Positions 46,461 to 55,867 are shown, counted from the first letter of the stretch. The stretch is 64,000 nucleotides of DNA from Lentzea nigeriaca (GCF_016907955.1 NZ_JAFBCX010000011.1:62001-126000); one strand, 5' to 3'. A program made the numbers and translations. The notes: a model not told the origin generated them from the letters alone.

Positions 46461-47054
46461 GTGCCCAGGGTGAGCCAGGACCACCTCGACGCCCGCCGCC
46501 GTCAGATCCTCGACGGCGCGCGTGCCTGCTTCGCGCGCCACGGCTACGAGGGTGCCACGGTACGCCGCCTGGAAGAGGCGACGGGCCTGTCCCGCGGTGC
46601 GATCTTCCACCACTTCCGCGACAAGGAGTCGCTCTTCCTCGCTCTCGCCGAGGACGACGCCCTGCGGATGGCGGACGTCGTGGCCGAGCAGGGTCTCGTC
46701 CAGGTCATGCGCGACCTCCTCGACGAACCGGAGAAACGGGACGAAGAGCACGCGGCCGACTGGCTGGGCACCCGGCTGGAGGTCTCCCGCAGGCTCCGCA
46801 CCGACCCGGACTTCCGCGCCAGGTGGGCCGAGCGAAGCGAGCAGCTCACCGCCGCCACCCGCCAGCGCCTCATCCGCCAGCGCGAGGCCGGCAACCTGCG
46901 CGACGACGTCGACGTGACGGTCCTGACCAGCTTCCTGGAGCTGGTGCTGGAGGGTCTGGTCTCGCACCTCGCGATGGGCCTGCCCGCGGACGACATGGAG
47001 CCCGTGCTCGATCTCGTCGAAGAAACCGTGCGGCGACACCGCCGGAGCTCTTGA
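46461..47054 (+). CDS. TetR-family regulator, AcnR-like
   Basis: 197 aa from GTG 46461. N-terminus PRVSQDHLDARRRQILDGARACFARHGYEGATVRRLEEA and SRGAIFHHFRDKESLF is close to the aconitase-repressor (AcnR) type; residues 9–50 form the HTH and the rest is a helical ligand domain. No aconitase gene is present, so the AcnR label concerns sequence type only. A perfect palindrome upstream suggests autoregulation. The P450 gene follows 31 bp downstream and may be its target. Confidence 0.85.
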   Translation: MPRVSQDHLDARRRQILDGARACFARHGYEGATVRRLEEATGLSRGAIFHHFRDKESLFLALAEDDALRMADVVAEQGLVQVMRDLLDEPEKRDEEHAADWLGTRLEVSRRLRTDPDFRARWAERSEQLTAATRQRLIRQREAGNLRDDVDVTVLTSFLELVLEGLVSHLAMGLPADDMEPVLDLVEETVRRHRRSS

Positions 47055-47085
47055 AGCTTCTTCACGTACCGCGCACTGTGGACGT

Positions 47086-48372
47086 ATGTCCACGCTGAAG
47101 ACCGCCGCCCAGTTCTTCGCAGTGCGCACGCTCCTGCGCGGCTATGCGCTCATCGGTGACCCGTACGCCAAGGTGATCACGTCGCCGCCGAACAGCGACC
47201 CGTACCTCATGTACGAGCGGATCCGGGCCAAGGGCGACATGGTCCGCAGCAAGATGGGCGCCTACGTCACGACGTCCCGCGAGATCTGCGACTCGGTCCT
47301 GCGGGACAACAGGTTCATCACCGCCACCTTCGACGAGGCCTCGATGGTGCCGATCACGCTCGTGAAGGACGGCGAGAAGATCGTCAACCCGGTGCAGGAC
47401 TCGTTCCTGATGATGAACCCGCCGGACCACACCCGGCTGCGCAAGCTCGTCCAGCCGTTCTTCACGCCACGGGCGCTCAAGGACCGCACCGGGTCCATCC
47501 GGCAGATCGTTGCCACGTACCTGGACAAACTGGACGGACGGTTCGACGTCGTCACGGAGTTCGCCGCGCAGGTACCGATCCAGGTCATCGCGGACCTGCT
47601 CGGCGTGCCCAACGAGGACAAGGCGACCTTCGCCCGGTGGGGCAGCGCGCTCGCCGAGACGCTCGACGGGGTGTGGTCGCACAAGCAGCTGAAGGACTTG
47701 CACGCCACCATCATCGAGTACAACGACTACATCGACGGCCTGATGGACGAACGCCGCCGCAACCCCAAGGACGACATCGTCAGCCACCTGGTGACCGAGC
47801 ACGCGGACCTCAGCCGCGAGGACCTCGTTGCCACGACCGGGTTGTTGTTGTTCGCCGGGTTCGAGACGACGGTCAACCTCATCGGCAACGGTGTGCTGAA
47901 GGCGTTCGAGAACCCGCACACCGTCGCCCCGCTCGCGCAGAGCCCGGAGTACGCCGAGGGGTTCGCGGAAGAGGTGCTGCGGCTCGACCCGCCCGTGCAG
48001 TACACGCTGCGGTGGCCCAAGGAACGCCTCGAGCTCGCCGGAGTGACGCTGCCCAAGGGCATGCCGGTGATGCTCATGCTGGCGGCGGCGAACCGCGATC
48101 CGCGTGCTTTCAAGGACCCGCTGAAGTTCGACCCGACGCGGTCCAACGCCCGCGAACACCTGTCGTTCTCCGCGGGCATCCACTACTGCATCGGCGCGGG
48201 GCTTTCGCGGATCGAGGGTGCGATCGCGTTGCACGAGCTGTTCAAGCGTTTCCCCGGCCTCGCGCCGGACGGACCGGTGACGCGCAGGAAGTCGAAGCTG
48301 ATTCGCGGCGCGTTGCGACTTCCGGTGCGGGCGAACGAGACCAAACGGTCACTGGCGGTGAAGAACAGCTGA
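47086..48372 (+). CDS. Cytochrome P450
   Basis: 428 aa. I-helix LLLFAGFETTVN, ExxR in EEVLRLDPP, and heme-binding FSAGIHYCIGAGLSRIEGA with the Cys ligand. Soluble, bacterial-type. Substrate unknown. It needs ferredoxin and reductase partners, none of which is adjacent. It follows the TetR gene on the same strand and ends before a strong hairpin. Confidence 0.93.
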   Translation: MSTLKTAAQFFAVRTLLRGYALIGDPYAKVITSPPNSDPYLMYERIRAKGDMVRSKMGAYVTTSREICDSVLRDNRFITATFDEASMVPITLVKDGEKIVNPVQDSFLMMNPPDHTRLRKLVQPFFTPRALKDRTGSIRQIVATYLDKLDGRFDVVTEFAAQVPIQVIADLLGVPNEDKATFARWGSALAETLDGVWSHKQLKDLHATIIEYNDYIDGLMDERRRNPKDDIVSHLVTEHADLSREDLVATTGLLLFAGFETTVNLIGNGVLKAFENPHTVAPLAQSPEYAEGFAEEVLRLDPPVQYTLRWPKERLELAGVTLPKGMPVMLMLAAANRDPRAFKDPLKFDPTRSNAREHLSFSAGIHYCIGAGLSRIEGAIALHELFKRFPGLAPDGPVTRRKSKLIRGALRLPVRANETKRSLAVKNS

Positions 48373-48467
48373 CGTGGGGCGAAATCCGTCGCAACACGTG
48401 CTCGACTTCACCCGGCTGGAGCAATGTTCGTACCCCAATGACACATCTGCGTAGTGCATCCTTAAGA

Positions 48468-48516
48468 GCGAGAGGGAGCCCCGCCGCACCGCCGCCGCGA
48501 CGGGCCTCCCTCTCGC
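48468..48516. terminator. Bidirectional terminator hairpin
   Basis: 11-bp perfect stem GCGAGAGGGAG / CTCCCTCTCGC with a 27-nt loop between the convergent P450 and POT genes. On the plus strand it is followed by CTTGTTC. Confidence 0.6.
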
Positions 48517-48528
48517 CTTGTTCATCGG

Positions 48529-49998
48529 TCACTCCACGCCGGACATCAGGTTGCGGATCGCGGGGGCGGCGAAAGCGAGCGCGACACCCAGTACGACGGC
48601 CGCGCCGCCCAGCGTGAAGAAGTAGGCCGACGGGCTCGTCGTGTAGAACTTCACGAGCTGCGCGGCCACACCGGTGCCGGCCGAGACCGCGAGGAACCAC
48701 AGGCTCATCGTCTGCGACGCGAACGCCTTGGGCGCGAGCTTCGTCGTGACCGACAGGCCGACCGGCGACAGCATCAGCTCACCGCAGGTCATGATCAGGA
48801 ACATCACGATCAGCCAGAGCGGCGTCACCTTGCCGTCGGCGGCCGAGTCGCTCGCGAAGTACATGAGCACGAACGACAGACCGACCAGAACGAGCGCACC
48901 GGCGAACTTGCGCGGCGTGGACGGCGCGCGGTCGGCGAGCTTCAGCCACAGCCACGCGAACACCGGCGCCAGCGCGATGATCATGATCGGGTTGATCGAC
49001 TGGAACCAGACGACCGGGAACTCCCACCCGAACACGTGGTTGTCGACGTGCGAGTCGGCGAACTCCGCGATGACCGACGCGCTCTGCTCGAAGATCAGCC
49101 AGAACATCGCGGCCGCGACGAACAGCGGGATGTACGCGAGCACGCGCGGCTTCTCCACCGGCAGCGTCTTCTTGCTGCGCAGCATCACGGTGAAGTACGC
49201 GATCGGCAGGACGATCGACATGACGCTGATCATCAGGATGACGCCCTCGACGCCACCGAGGAAGTACGACACCACGCCCAGCACGCCGATCGCGACGACG
49301 ACGGCGGCGATGAGGCCGTAGACGCGGCCCTTCTCCTGCTCGGGCAACGGGTTCGGCGCCACCGCGGCGGAACCGCGCAGGTGCTTGCGGCCGATCCGGT
49401 ACTGGACCAGGCCGAGCGCCATGCCGATCGCGGCGACCGCGAAGCCCGCGTGGAAGCCGATGCCGTCCGCCAGCGCGCCGGTGATCAGCGGCGACACGAA
49501 GCCACCGATGTTGATCGCCATGTAGAAGACCGTGAAGCCCGCGTCGCGCCGCGTGTCGTGCTGCTCGTAGAGGCCGCCGACGACGGTCGAGATGTTCGGC
49601 TTGAGCAGACCGGTGCCGAGGACGATGAAGATCAGGCCCAGGTACACGCCCGTGATCCCGATCGGCAGCGCCAGCGCGATGTGGCCGCACATGATCAGCA
49701 CGCCGCCGTAGAACGTGGCCCGCTGGCCGCCGAACACGCGGTCCGCGAGCCAGCCGCCCGCCACGCCGGACATGTAGACCGCGGTGCCGTAGATGGCGAC
49801 GACGGACAGAGCCAGCGCCTTGTCGACGCCCAGACCGCCCTCGGACACGGCCGTCCACAGGTAGAGGCCGAGGATGGCCTTCATCCCGTAGTAGGAGAAC
49901 CGTTCCCAGAGTTCGGTGAAGAACAGCGTGGAGAGGCCTCGGGGATGCCCGAAGAAGCCCTTGTCCTGTTCGGAGACGCTGGCGCTGGTGGCGCTCAC
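48529..49998 (-). CDS. POT/PTR-family proton-dependent oligopeptide transporter
   Basis: About 489 aa from GTG 49998 (AGAGGA at 8 bp; ATG 50004 is also open). Hallmark GFFGHPRGLSTLFFTELWERFSYYG, containing the ExxERFxYYG proton-coupling motif, then GLLKPNISTVVGGLYE and FYMAINIGGF. Fourteen or so TM helices. Imports di- and tripeptides with protons. Stands alone between convergent and divergent neighbours. Confidence 0.92.
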   Translation of the reverse strand: MSATSASVSEQDKGFFGHPRGLSTLFFTELWERFSYYGMKAILGLYLWTAVSEGGLGVDKALALSVVAIYGTAVYMSGVAGGWLADRVFGGQRATFYGGVLIMCGHIALALPIGITGVYLGLIFIVLGTGLLKPNISTVVGGLYEQHDTRRDAGFTVFYMAINIGGFVSPLITGALADGIGFHAGFAVAAIGMALGLVQYRIGRKHLRGSAAVAPNPLPEQEKGRVYGLIAAVVVAIGVLGVVSYFLGGVEGVILMISVMSIVLPIAYFTVMLRSKKTLPVEKPRVLAYIPLFVAAAMFWLIFEQSASVIAEFADSHVDNHVFGWEFPVVWFQSINPIMIIALAPVFAWLWLKLADRAPSTPRKFAGALVLVGLSFVLMYFASDSAADGKVTPLWLIVMFLIMTCGELMLSPVGLSVTTKLAPKAFASQTMSLWFLAVSAGTGVAAQLVKFYTTSPSAYFFTLGGAAVVLGVALAFAAPAIRNLMSGVE

Positions 49999-50147
49999 GA
50001 TCATCGTCCTCTCGTGTCAACGATGTCACGGCGGATTCGGCGCACATTACGCCGAACGCCCGTACGGTTTGCAGTCGGGGTTGCGTCCGCGTGGCCCAAA
50101 TCTCTCGCCGGGGTGCGCATTTGAGCGGGATTTGATGCACTGCTGGG

Positions 50148-50711
50148 GTGGACTTGATCCAGGCACACGGACTGGCGATGACGGAGTTCGACAAGCGGGT
50201 GCGGGCGATCGCACCGGATCAGTGGGCGCTCGGCACGCCCTGCCGGGAGTGGTCGGTCAGAGACCTCGTCGGCCATTTGGTCTACGAGCAGCTCTGGGCA
50301 CCGGAGCTGCTGGCCGGCTGCACCGTGAAACAGGTGGGCGACCGCTTCGACCACGACAACCTGGGCGACGACCCGCTGGTGTCCTGGGTGGTCGCGGCCG
50401 CGGCGGCGCGCGAGTCGTGGCTGGAGCCGTCGGCGTTGTCGAAGCGGGTGCACGTGTCGTCCGGCGTGATCGACGCCGAGGAGTACTGCTGGCAGATGAC
50501 CACGGATCTCGCCGTGCACGCGTGGGATCTGGCGCGCTCGATCGGCGCCGACGAGCAGCTGGACCCGGAGCTGGCGTCGACGGTTCTGAAGTACGTGGAG
50601 CAGAACGTCGACGAGTGGTCGGCCACTCCGTGGTTCGACTCACCGGTACCGGTCGCGCCGGACGCGGACGACCAAACACGACTGATAGGACTTCTGGGAC
50701 GTAAGCCCTAG
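50148..50711 (+). CDS. DinB-like TIGR03086 metal-binding protein
   Basis: 187 aa. Four-helix DinB/maleylpyruvate-isomerase fold with FDKRVRAIAPDQWALGTPC, VRDLVGHLVYEQLW (first His ligand) and TTDLAVHAWDLARSIG (second His region). Members often use mycothiol as co-substrate; the reaction is unknown. Start GTG 50148. Confidence 0.85.
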   Translation: MDLIQAHGLAMTEFDKRVRAIAPDQWALGTPCREWSVRDLVGHLVYEQLWAPELLAGCTVKQVGDRFDHDNLGDDPLVSWVVAAAAARESWLEPSALSKRVHVSSGVIDAEEYCWQMTTDLAVHAWDLARSIGADEQLDPELASTVLKYVEQNVDEWSATPWFDSPVPVAPDADDQTRLIGLLGRKP

Positions 50712-50796
50712 CATCTTGACACTCGTGACTTAGGTTGCGCACAGTAACGCTACCGCCGCTTTCAGTCAGGAAAGTTACCTGTCGAAAGAGGTGGCA

Positions 50797-51459
50797 ATGC
50801 GCAAGCTCGCCCCAGGGCTTCTCGCTGTGTCCGCACTCGTGGCCTCCGTCCTGGCCTCCCCTACCGCCCAGGCCGCAGGCCCCACCGCAGCGCAGTTGCT
50901 GGCCAAGCTGACGTCGTGCCAGCAGATCTCGAACGGCAAGTACCGCACGGACACCGAGACCGCCGCGAACATCCCGGTCTGCGGCAAGAACGGCGCCGTC
51001 TGGTACAAGGCCGACATGGACATCGACTGCGATGGCCAGCCGACCACGAAGTGCAACAAGAACACCGACCCGTGGTTCCAACCCGACACCGCCTTCCACG
51101 ACTCGAAGGGCAAGCCGCTGGTCGCGGACAAGCTCCCGTACGTGGTCGTGCCCAGCGCCAGCAGCACTTGGGACTACCGCAAGTTCGGCATCCAGGGCGG
51201 TGGCGTCGTGGCCGTCATCTACAACAACAGGGTCGACTACGCCGTCGTCGGCGACACGGGGCCGTCGAACATCATCGGTGAGGCGTCCTACGCGTCCGCG
51301 GTGACGCTGGGCATCAACCCGGACCCGAAGAACGGCGGCACCGACGGCCCGGTGCACTACCTCTACTTCAAGAACTCGAAGGTGTCCCCGATCGAGGACC
51401 ACGGGAAGGCCGTCTCCCAGGGTGAGTCCCTGGCGCAGAAGTTCCTGAACGAGAACTGA
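50797..51459 (+). CDS. Secreted GH75 chitosanase
   Basis: 220 aa. Signal peptide MRKLAPGLLAVSALVASVLA, cut near AQA. The GH75 core shows GKNGAVWYKADMDIDCDGQP, with the catalytic acids in DMDIDCDG, then TAFHDSKGKPL, YVVVPS and DYAVVGDTGP. It hydrolyses chitosan outside the cell. ATG 50797 has AAAGAGG upstream. Two hairpins follow its stop. Confidence 0.88.
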   Translation: MRKLAPGLLAVSALVASVLASPTAQAAGPTAAQLLAKLTSCQQISNGKYRTDTETAANIPVCGKNGAVWYKADMDIDCDGQPTTKCNKNTDPWFQPDTAFHDSKGKPLVADKLPYVVVPSASSTWDYRKFGIQGGGVVAVIYNNRVDYAVVGDTGPSNIIGEASYASAVTLGINPDPKNGGTDGPVHYLYFKNSKVSPIEDHGKAVSQGESLAQKFLNEN

Positions 51460-51585
51460 CGTGCTTGAAGCGCCCCGCTTCGCATCCCCCTCTTGCCTCC
51501 TGCGAGGCGGGGCGCTCCTCCCCCGATCGCGGCGTCCTCAGATCCCCCCGGACCGGTCGGCCGCACCGCTTTTCTACAGGGTGAT

Positions 51586-51635
51586 CGTTGTCCGGTGTCG
51601 GAGCGTGTTCAGCGGACAACGACCTCCGGACAACG
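51586..51635. repeat. CGTTGTCCG inverted and direct repeats
   Basis: CGTTGTCCG at 51586, CGGACAACG at 51613 and again CGGACAACG at 51627, within the 295-bp gap between chitosanase and the GNAT gene. The first two can form a 9-bp stem; the third can compete with it. Confidence 0.5.
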
Positions 51636-51652
51636 TTTCGGCCACGAACACG

Positions 51653-51687
51653 CGCCGGCCCCGGCGCCGGATGCGCCGGGGCCGGCG
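51653..51687. terminator. Strong GC hairpin after the chitosanase/GNAT pair
   Basis: Perfect 15-bp stem (CGCCGGCCCCGGCGC and complement) with a 5-nt loop between convergent genes. No T-tract, but stability is very high. Confidence 0.6.
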
Positions 51688-51754
51688 GGTGCCGGACGGA
51701 TCAGCCGACGTGTGATCGACGTCCGCACCGGTGAGTGGTCGTGGGTGGACCGCT

Positions 51755-52255
51755 TCAAAACCCTGCCAGGGTCTCGTGACCGGCCCCTGAACGCGAGATG
51801 ACCTTCTTCTCCAGGCTGACGCACCTGATGCCGACGGCGTCCAGGTGCTCACTGACTCGCACGAACCCGGCGCTCTCGTAGAACCTGAGGTTCTCGTCGC
51901 TCTCCGCACCCGTGAAGAGCCAGACGACCCGGACCTGTTCGGGCGCCCGCGTGCTGATCGCTTCGAGCAGCCGCCTGCCGACACCACCGCCCTGCACGTC
52001 GGGAGCCACCGACAACCGGGCGACCTCCATGCGGTCGCCGTCGACGCGGCTGCGCACCGACCCCACGAGCCGGGGCCCGTCGAACGCTCCGAGCGCGGGC
52101 GTGCCGTCCTTCAGGTGGTTGATGATCTCGTCGAGCGTCTCGACGAGCGGCGGCAGGTCCCAAGCCCCGTACCGGCGGGCCTCCTGCAGGTAGGCGGCGC
52201 GCTGGATCGTCATGACCTCACCGGCGTGCTCCGCGGTGAGCGGTCTGATGTTCAC
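51755..52255 (-). CDS. GNAT-family N-acetyltransferase
   Basis: 166 aa from GTG 52255, coupled to the DUF4262 gene (GTGA). GNAT landmarks: NIRPLTAEHAGEVMTIQRAAY, VARLSVAPDVQGGGVGRRLL (acetyl-CoA binding QxxGxG/A) and NLRFYESAGFVRVSE. Transfers acetyl from acetyl-CoA to an amine; the substrate is unknown. Confidence 0.88.
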   Translation of the reverse strand: MNIRPLTAEHAGEVMTIQRAAYLQEARRYGAWDLPPLVETLDEIINHLKDGTPALGAFDGPRLVGSVRSRVDGDRMEVARLSVAPDVQGGGVGRRLLEAISTRAPEQVRVVWLFTGAESDENLRFYESAGFVRVSEHLDAVGIRCVSLEKKVISRSGAGHETLAGF

Positions 52256-52761
52256 GGCCCGGTGACTCCGGGCGTCCAGCTCTCCGGCAACCCGCTCTCG
52301 GTGAGGATCAGCTGGTGGTCGTGGAAGCCTTCCGGCGCGTCGGGCTGCCAGGGCCACTGCCCCTGCGGCGTCGGCACGATGATCTGCACGGCCGCGAAGT
52401 CCGAGCCGTCGTAAAGGAGGTACGCACTCCCGAAGAACTCCGGATAGAAACCCTTGTACACGCGCTCGAACGTGACCGGCACACCCTCGAAAAAGCCGTA
52501 GTAGAGCTGACCGGGCACAAACCGCTCGCCACCGCTCGCACGCTTCACGTAGAGGTTGATCAGGTTCTCGCCCATGCCCTGCGGCAGCCCGATCACGACG
52601 GCCTCCGCGACCCCGAACCGCCGCCACGCCCCCACCGAGAACACGTACCCGGGGCCCTCGGCGTCCGGGTTCACGACGATGTTGGTGTGGCCGTGCCGGT
52701 CGGCGGCGGAGAGCAGCCGGGCACGCAGTTCGATGTCTTCGTCGGAAAGCACGACATCCAC
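52252..52761 (-). CDS. DUF4262 protein
   Basis: About 169 aa from GTG 52761 (GTG 52752 and upstream ATG 52785 possible). DUF4262 pattern GHTNIVVNPDAEGPGYVFSV, GVAEAVVIGLPQGMGENLIN and GFYPEFFGSAYLLYDG. Function unknown. Translationally coupled to the GNAT gene. The 279-bp gap upstream (to 53041) holds only the yebC terminator. Confidence 0.8.
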   Translation of the reverse strand: MDVVLSDEDIELRARLLSAADRHGHTNIVVNPDAEGPGYVFSVGAWRRFGVAEAVVIGLPQGMGENLINLYVKRASGGERFVPGQLYYGFFEGVPVTFERVYKGFYPEFFGSAYLLYDGSDFAAVQIIVPTPQGQWPWQPDAPEGFHDHQLILTESGLPESWTPGVTGP

Positions 52762-52991
52762 CCTACGGCACCTTTTCTGTGCCATTGCAAGGCTTAGAGC
52801 CGCTCCAAGGCTCCCACCTTCAGGCGGATTTGGCTTGGCATCCGGGACAGCAAGGCACCGACCACCCACCTGCCCGTCTCGGCCGATGCGTGGTCGGCGT
52901 TCCTCAATGTCGTTCGCCGGGATCACCGCGCGGCTTGATCGCGTCGACCGCACCGAATGGCAATCGACCGGCGGCATCGTCCAGAACGTGA

Positions 52992-53024
52992 AACGCCGGC
53001 CACCCCGAAGGCGTGACCGGCGTT
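52992..53024 (-). terminator. Terminator hairpin of yebC
   Basis: AACGCCGGTCAC / GTGGCCGGCGTT on the minus strand, a 12-bp stem with one G–U pair and a 9-nt loop, 17 bp after the yebC stop. Confidence 0.6.
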
Positions 53025-53040
53025 CTCGAACGACCAGGTG

Positions 53041-53790
53041 TCAGCCGACCTCGGCCATGACCTCGTCCGACACGTCGAAGTTCGCGAAGACGTTCTGCAC
53101 GTCGTCGCAGTCCTCCAATGCGTCGATCAGCTTGAAGATCTTCTTGGCGCCCTCGGCCTCGAGTTGCACCGAGACCGACGGCAGGAAGCTCGACTCCGCC
53201 GACTCGTAGTCGATGCCCGCGTCCTGCAGCGCCTTGCGGACCGGGATAAGGTCGCCCGCCTCGGACACGACCTCGAAGGCCTCGCCCAGGTCGTTGACCT
53301 CCTCGGCACCGGCCTCCAGCACCGCCAGCATCACGTCGTCCTCGGTCGTGCCCGCCTTCGGCACGATCACGACGCCCTTGCGGCTGAACATGTACGACAC
53401 GGAGCCGGGGTCGGCCATCGAGCCGCCGTTGCGCGTCATCGCCGTGCGGACCTCGGTGGCGGCGCGGTTGCGGTTGTCCGTGAGGCACTCGATGAGCACC
53501 GCGACACCGTTGGGGCCGTAACCCTCGTACATGATCGTCTGCCAGTCGGCGCCGCCGGCTTCCTCGCCGCCGCCGCGCTTGCGGGCGCGCTCGATGTTGT
53601 CGAGCGGCACCGAGTTCTTGCGGGCCTTCTGGATCGCGTCGTAGAGCGTGGGGTTGCCGTCCGGGTCGCCGCCGCCGGTGCGGGCAGCGACCTCGATGTT
53701 CTTGATCAGCCGCGCGAAGAGCTTGCCGCGCTTGGCGTCAATAGCGGCCTTCTTGTGCTTGGTGGTCGCCCACTTTGAGTGGCCGCTCAT
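53041..53790 (-). CDS. yebC: YebC/PmpR-family translational regulator
   Basis: 249 aa. Hallmark [28 protein letters not shown], then [11 protein letters not shown] and [18 protein letters not shown]. YebC/TACO1 proteins relieve ribosome stalling at proline stretches and may act as regulators. Overlaps pdxT by 4 bp. The usual actinobacterial neighbour ruvC is not downstream. Confidence 0.95.
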   Translation of the reverse strand: MSGHSKWATTKHKKAAIDAKRGKLFARLIKNIEVAARTGGGDPDGNPTLYDAIQKARKNSVPLDNIERARKRGGGEEAGGADWQTIMYEGYGPNGVAVLIECLTDNRNRAATEVRTAMTRNGGSMADPGSVSYMFSRKGVVIVPKAGTTEDDVMLAVLEAGAEEVNDLGEAFEVVSEAGDLIPVRKALQDAGIDYESAESSFLPSVSVQLEAEGAKKIFKLIDALEDCDDVQNVFANFDVSDEVMAEVG

Positions 53791-54413
53791 TTCTCCTCCG
53801 TCGAACCTCGGACCATGTCAACGAACAGGCGGTGAACGCGCTCGTCGCCCGTGAGCTCCGGGTGGAACGCCGTCGCCAGCACGTTGCCCTGCCTGACCGC
53901 GACGATCCTACCGGCGGCATCCCCCGCCTCAGCCGTAACAGGCACCGTAGCGAGCACCTCGACCTCACCGCTCACCGCCTCCACCCACGGTGCGCGGATG
54001 AACACGGCGTGAACGGTCTCGCCCGCCAGATCAAGATCGGTCTCGAACGAGTCGATCTGCCGCCCGAACGCGTTGCGGCGCACGGTGACGTCCAGGCCAC
54101 CGAGCTGGTGCTGGTCATCGCGACCGTCGAGCACGTCGTTGGCCAGCAGGATCATGCCCGCGCACGACCCGTACGCGGGGAAGCCCGCCTTGATCTTGGC
54201 GCGCAGCGGCTCCAGCAGCTCGAAGTTGTCGAGCAGCTTGCTGATGGTCGTCGACTCTCCGCCGGGGATGACGATGCCGTCCAGCTCGTCGAGCTCGTCC
54301 GGGCGGCGGATGGGGCGTGCGGTGACGTCGCACTTGGCGAGCGAGATCAGGTGCTCCTGGACGTCGCCCTGCAGGGCGAGCACGCCGATGACGGGTGGGG
54401 CGGTGACAACCAT
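53787..54413 (-). CDS. pdxT: PLP synthase glutaminase subunit PdxT
   Basis: 208 aa. Class-I glutaminase: [22 protein letters not shown], catalytic Cys in [11 protein letters not shown] and His-Glu in [11 protein letters not shown]. It feeds ammonia to PdxS to make pyridoxal phosphate. PdxS normally sits immediately upstream but is absent here; upstream is a truncated PPOX-type gene. Coupled to yebC. Confidence 0.95.
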   Translation of the reverse strand: MVVTAPPVIGVLALQGDVQEHLISLAKCDVTARPIRRPDELDELDGIVIPGGESTTISKLLDNFELLEPLRAKIKAGFPAYGSCAGMILLANDVLDGRDDQHQLGGLDVTVRRNAFGRQIDSFETDLDLAGETVHAVFIRAPWVEAVSGEVEVLATVPVTAEAGDAAGRIVAVRQGNVLATAFHPELTGDERVHRLFVDMVRGSTEEK

Positions 54414-54436
54414 GCCACCAGCATATTTGAGCCTGG

Positions 54437-54709
54437 TCAGCCCGCTTGTCGCCGGTCCGGTTCGATGAGCGGCACGACCCGTTGCTCGTCCCGCGAGCAG
54501 GGCTTGCCGATGTACTTGGTGGCGATCCGGTCCACGACCTCCCAAGCCGCGTCGCCCTCCAGCCACTCCACCACCCGCCCGCGCACGATGACCGGCTGGA
54601 ACGGGTTGTCCGTACGGGTCAGCGACAACGCGACACGAGGATCCCGCCGCAGGTCGCGAGCACGTGCTGCCCGGCCCCGGCTCAGCGTGACAACCCCTGC
54701 CACCAGCAT
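54437..54709 (-). pseudogene. N-terminally truncated PPOX (F420/FMN pyridoxamine-oxidase fold)
   Basis: 90 codons matching the C-terminal part of PPOX-class proteins: [48 protein letters not shown]. The usual ~40-residue N-terminus with the first flavin-binding strands is absent and no equivalent frame lies upstream, so it is probably a remnant rather than an active enzyme. Confidence 0.6.
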
Positions 54710-54810
54710 GTTCGAGGCGCCGAGGGCCTGTCGGCCGTGGTTGGCCCTGGGCGTTTCAGCGTAGCCGGCGGTGATCTTTGTTCGTCCCGACGGATGTCGC
54801 CCGGAGCGGG

Positions 54811-54825
54811 GTTAACAACGTTAAC
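54811..54825. promoter_or_regulatory. GTTAAC-N3-GTTAAC operator candidate
   Basis: Two palindromic GTTAAC hexamers with a 3-bp spacer end 8 bp before the Rieske oxygenase GTG, where a bound protein would block initiation. A/T-rich within very GC-rich DNA. Confidence 0.5.
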
Positions 54826-54833
54826 TCAACAGC

Positions 54834-55811
54834 GTGTCCAGCATCGACGACCACATGACCACCCTGCCCCGCGACCCACGCGCCGACGAGTACCCGATGC
54901 CGTTCGTGCCACATGGCTGGTACGCGCTCCTGCGCAGCGTTCAGCTACCTCGCGGGAAGGTCGTGCCCCTGCACTACTTCGGCCGGGCTCTCATCGCCTT
55001 CCGCGGTCCCGACGGGCGACCGGCGGTGCGAGACGCCCACTGCCCGCACTACGGCGCGCACCTCGGCGTCGGCGGGAAGGTGGTGGACGGGACGGTCGAG
55101 TGCCCGTTCCACGGCTGGCGGTTCGCGGCGGACGGCCGGTGCACGTACGCACCGTTCGCGGCCCGGCCTCCGAAGGTCTCGATCGGCGGGTTCGAGGTCC
55201 GCGAACACAGCGGACTGATCTTCGCCTACACCGGGCCGGACACGCCGGCGTGGGAGGTGCCGGAGATCCCGGAGGGAACGGCCAGGGAGTTCGCACAGCC
55301 GATCGACGACGTGCAGACCGCGCGCATCCACATCCAGGAAATGCGCGAGAACATCGTCGACGAATCGCATTTCCACTTCATTCACGGACAGAGCGAGCCG
55401 CCGGTGCAGGACCTGGTCGTGGACGGGCCGTTCGCCGAGGTTCGCGGCCGCTTCGCGCGGCGGGTGCTGGCCTGGGACGTCGACAACACCTTCGACGTGT
55501 TCATGTACGGGCCCGGCGTCATGGTGGTGCGCGTGTTCGGCCGCATGCTTTCACTGACCGCCATCGCGCTCACCACGCCGATCGACGACCGCACGAGCGA
55601 GCTGCGAATGCTCTACCACGTGCGCAAGCCCGCCGGGCTGCCGTTCCTCGCGCCGCTGCTCAAGCTCGTCTTCCGCACGCAGGCTCTCGGCGAGGTGCGT
55701 GAGGAGGTCCGCATCTGGGACCACAAGGTCCACCAGGCCCGTCCGGTGCTGTTGCCGCACGAGCGCGGCATCAAAGCGCTGCGGCGCTGGTACGCCCAGT
55801 TCTACTCATGA
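54834..55811 (+). CDS. Rieske non-heme iron oxygenase (KshA-like)
   Basis: 325 aa from GTG 54834. Rieske ligands CPHYGAHLG and CPFHGWRFA; mononuclear iron site in ENIVDESHFHFIHG (D-x2-H-x4-H). Overall like KshA/DAF36-type oxygenases of steroid or terpenoid breakdown; the actual substrate is unknown and no reductase is adjacent. The 3' end almost touches the third 51-nt palindrome. Confidence 0.88.
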   Translation: MSSIDDHMTTLPRDPRADEYPMPFVPHGWYALLRSVQLPRGKVVPLHYFGRALIAFRGPDGRPAVRDAHCPHYGAHLGVGGKVVDGTVECPFHGWRFAADGRCTYAPFAARPPKVSIGGFEVREHSGLIFAYTGPDTPAWEVPEIPEGTAREFAQPIDDVQTARIHIQEMRENIVDESHFHFIHGQSEPPVQDLVVDGPFAEVRGRFARRVLAWDVDNTFDVFMYGPGVMVVRVFGRMLSLTAIALTTPIDDRTSELRMLYHVRKPAGLPFLAPLLKLVFRTQALGEVREEVRIWDHKVHQARPVLLPHERGIKALRRWYAQFYS

Positions 55812-55813
55812 CA

Positions 55814-55864
55814 GTACGCGGGGAGCTTTCGTACTCTCGGAGCGTACGAAAGCTCCCCGCGTAC
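55814..55864. repeat. 51-nt palindromic element, copy 3
   Basis: Arms 55814–55834 and 55844–55864 are identical to copy 1 with a different 9-nt centre (TCTCGGAGC). It fills the space between the convergent Rieske oxygenase and His-rich genes, with 2–3 bp to spare on each side. Confidence 0.92.
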
Positions 55865-55867
55865 TGC

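Noticed and set aside
50716-50760. TTGACA promoter upstream of the chitosanase
   Set aside because: No convincing -10 hexamer at 16–19 bp spacing, so not listed as a promoter.
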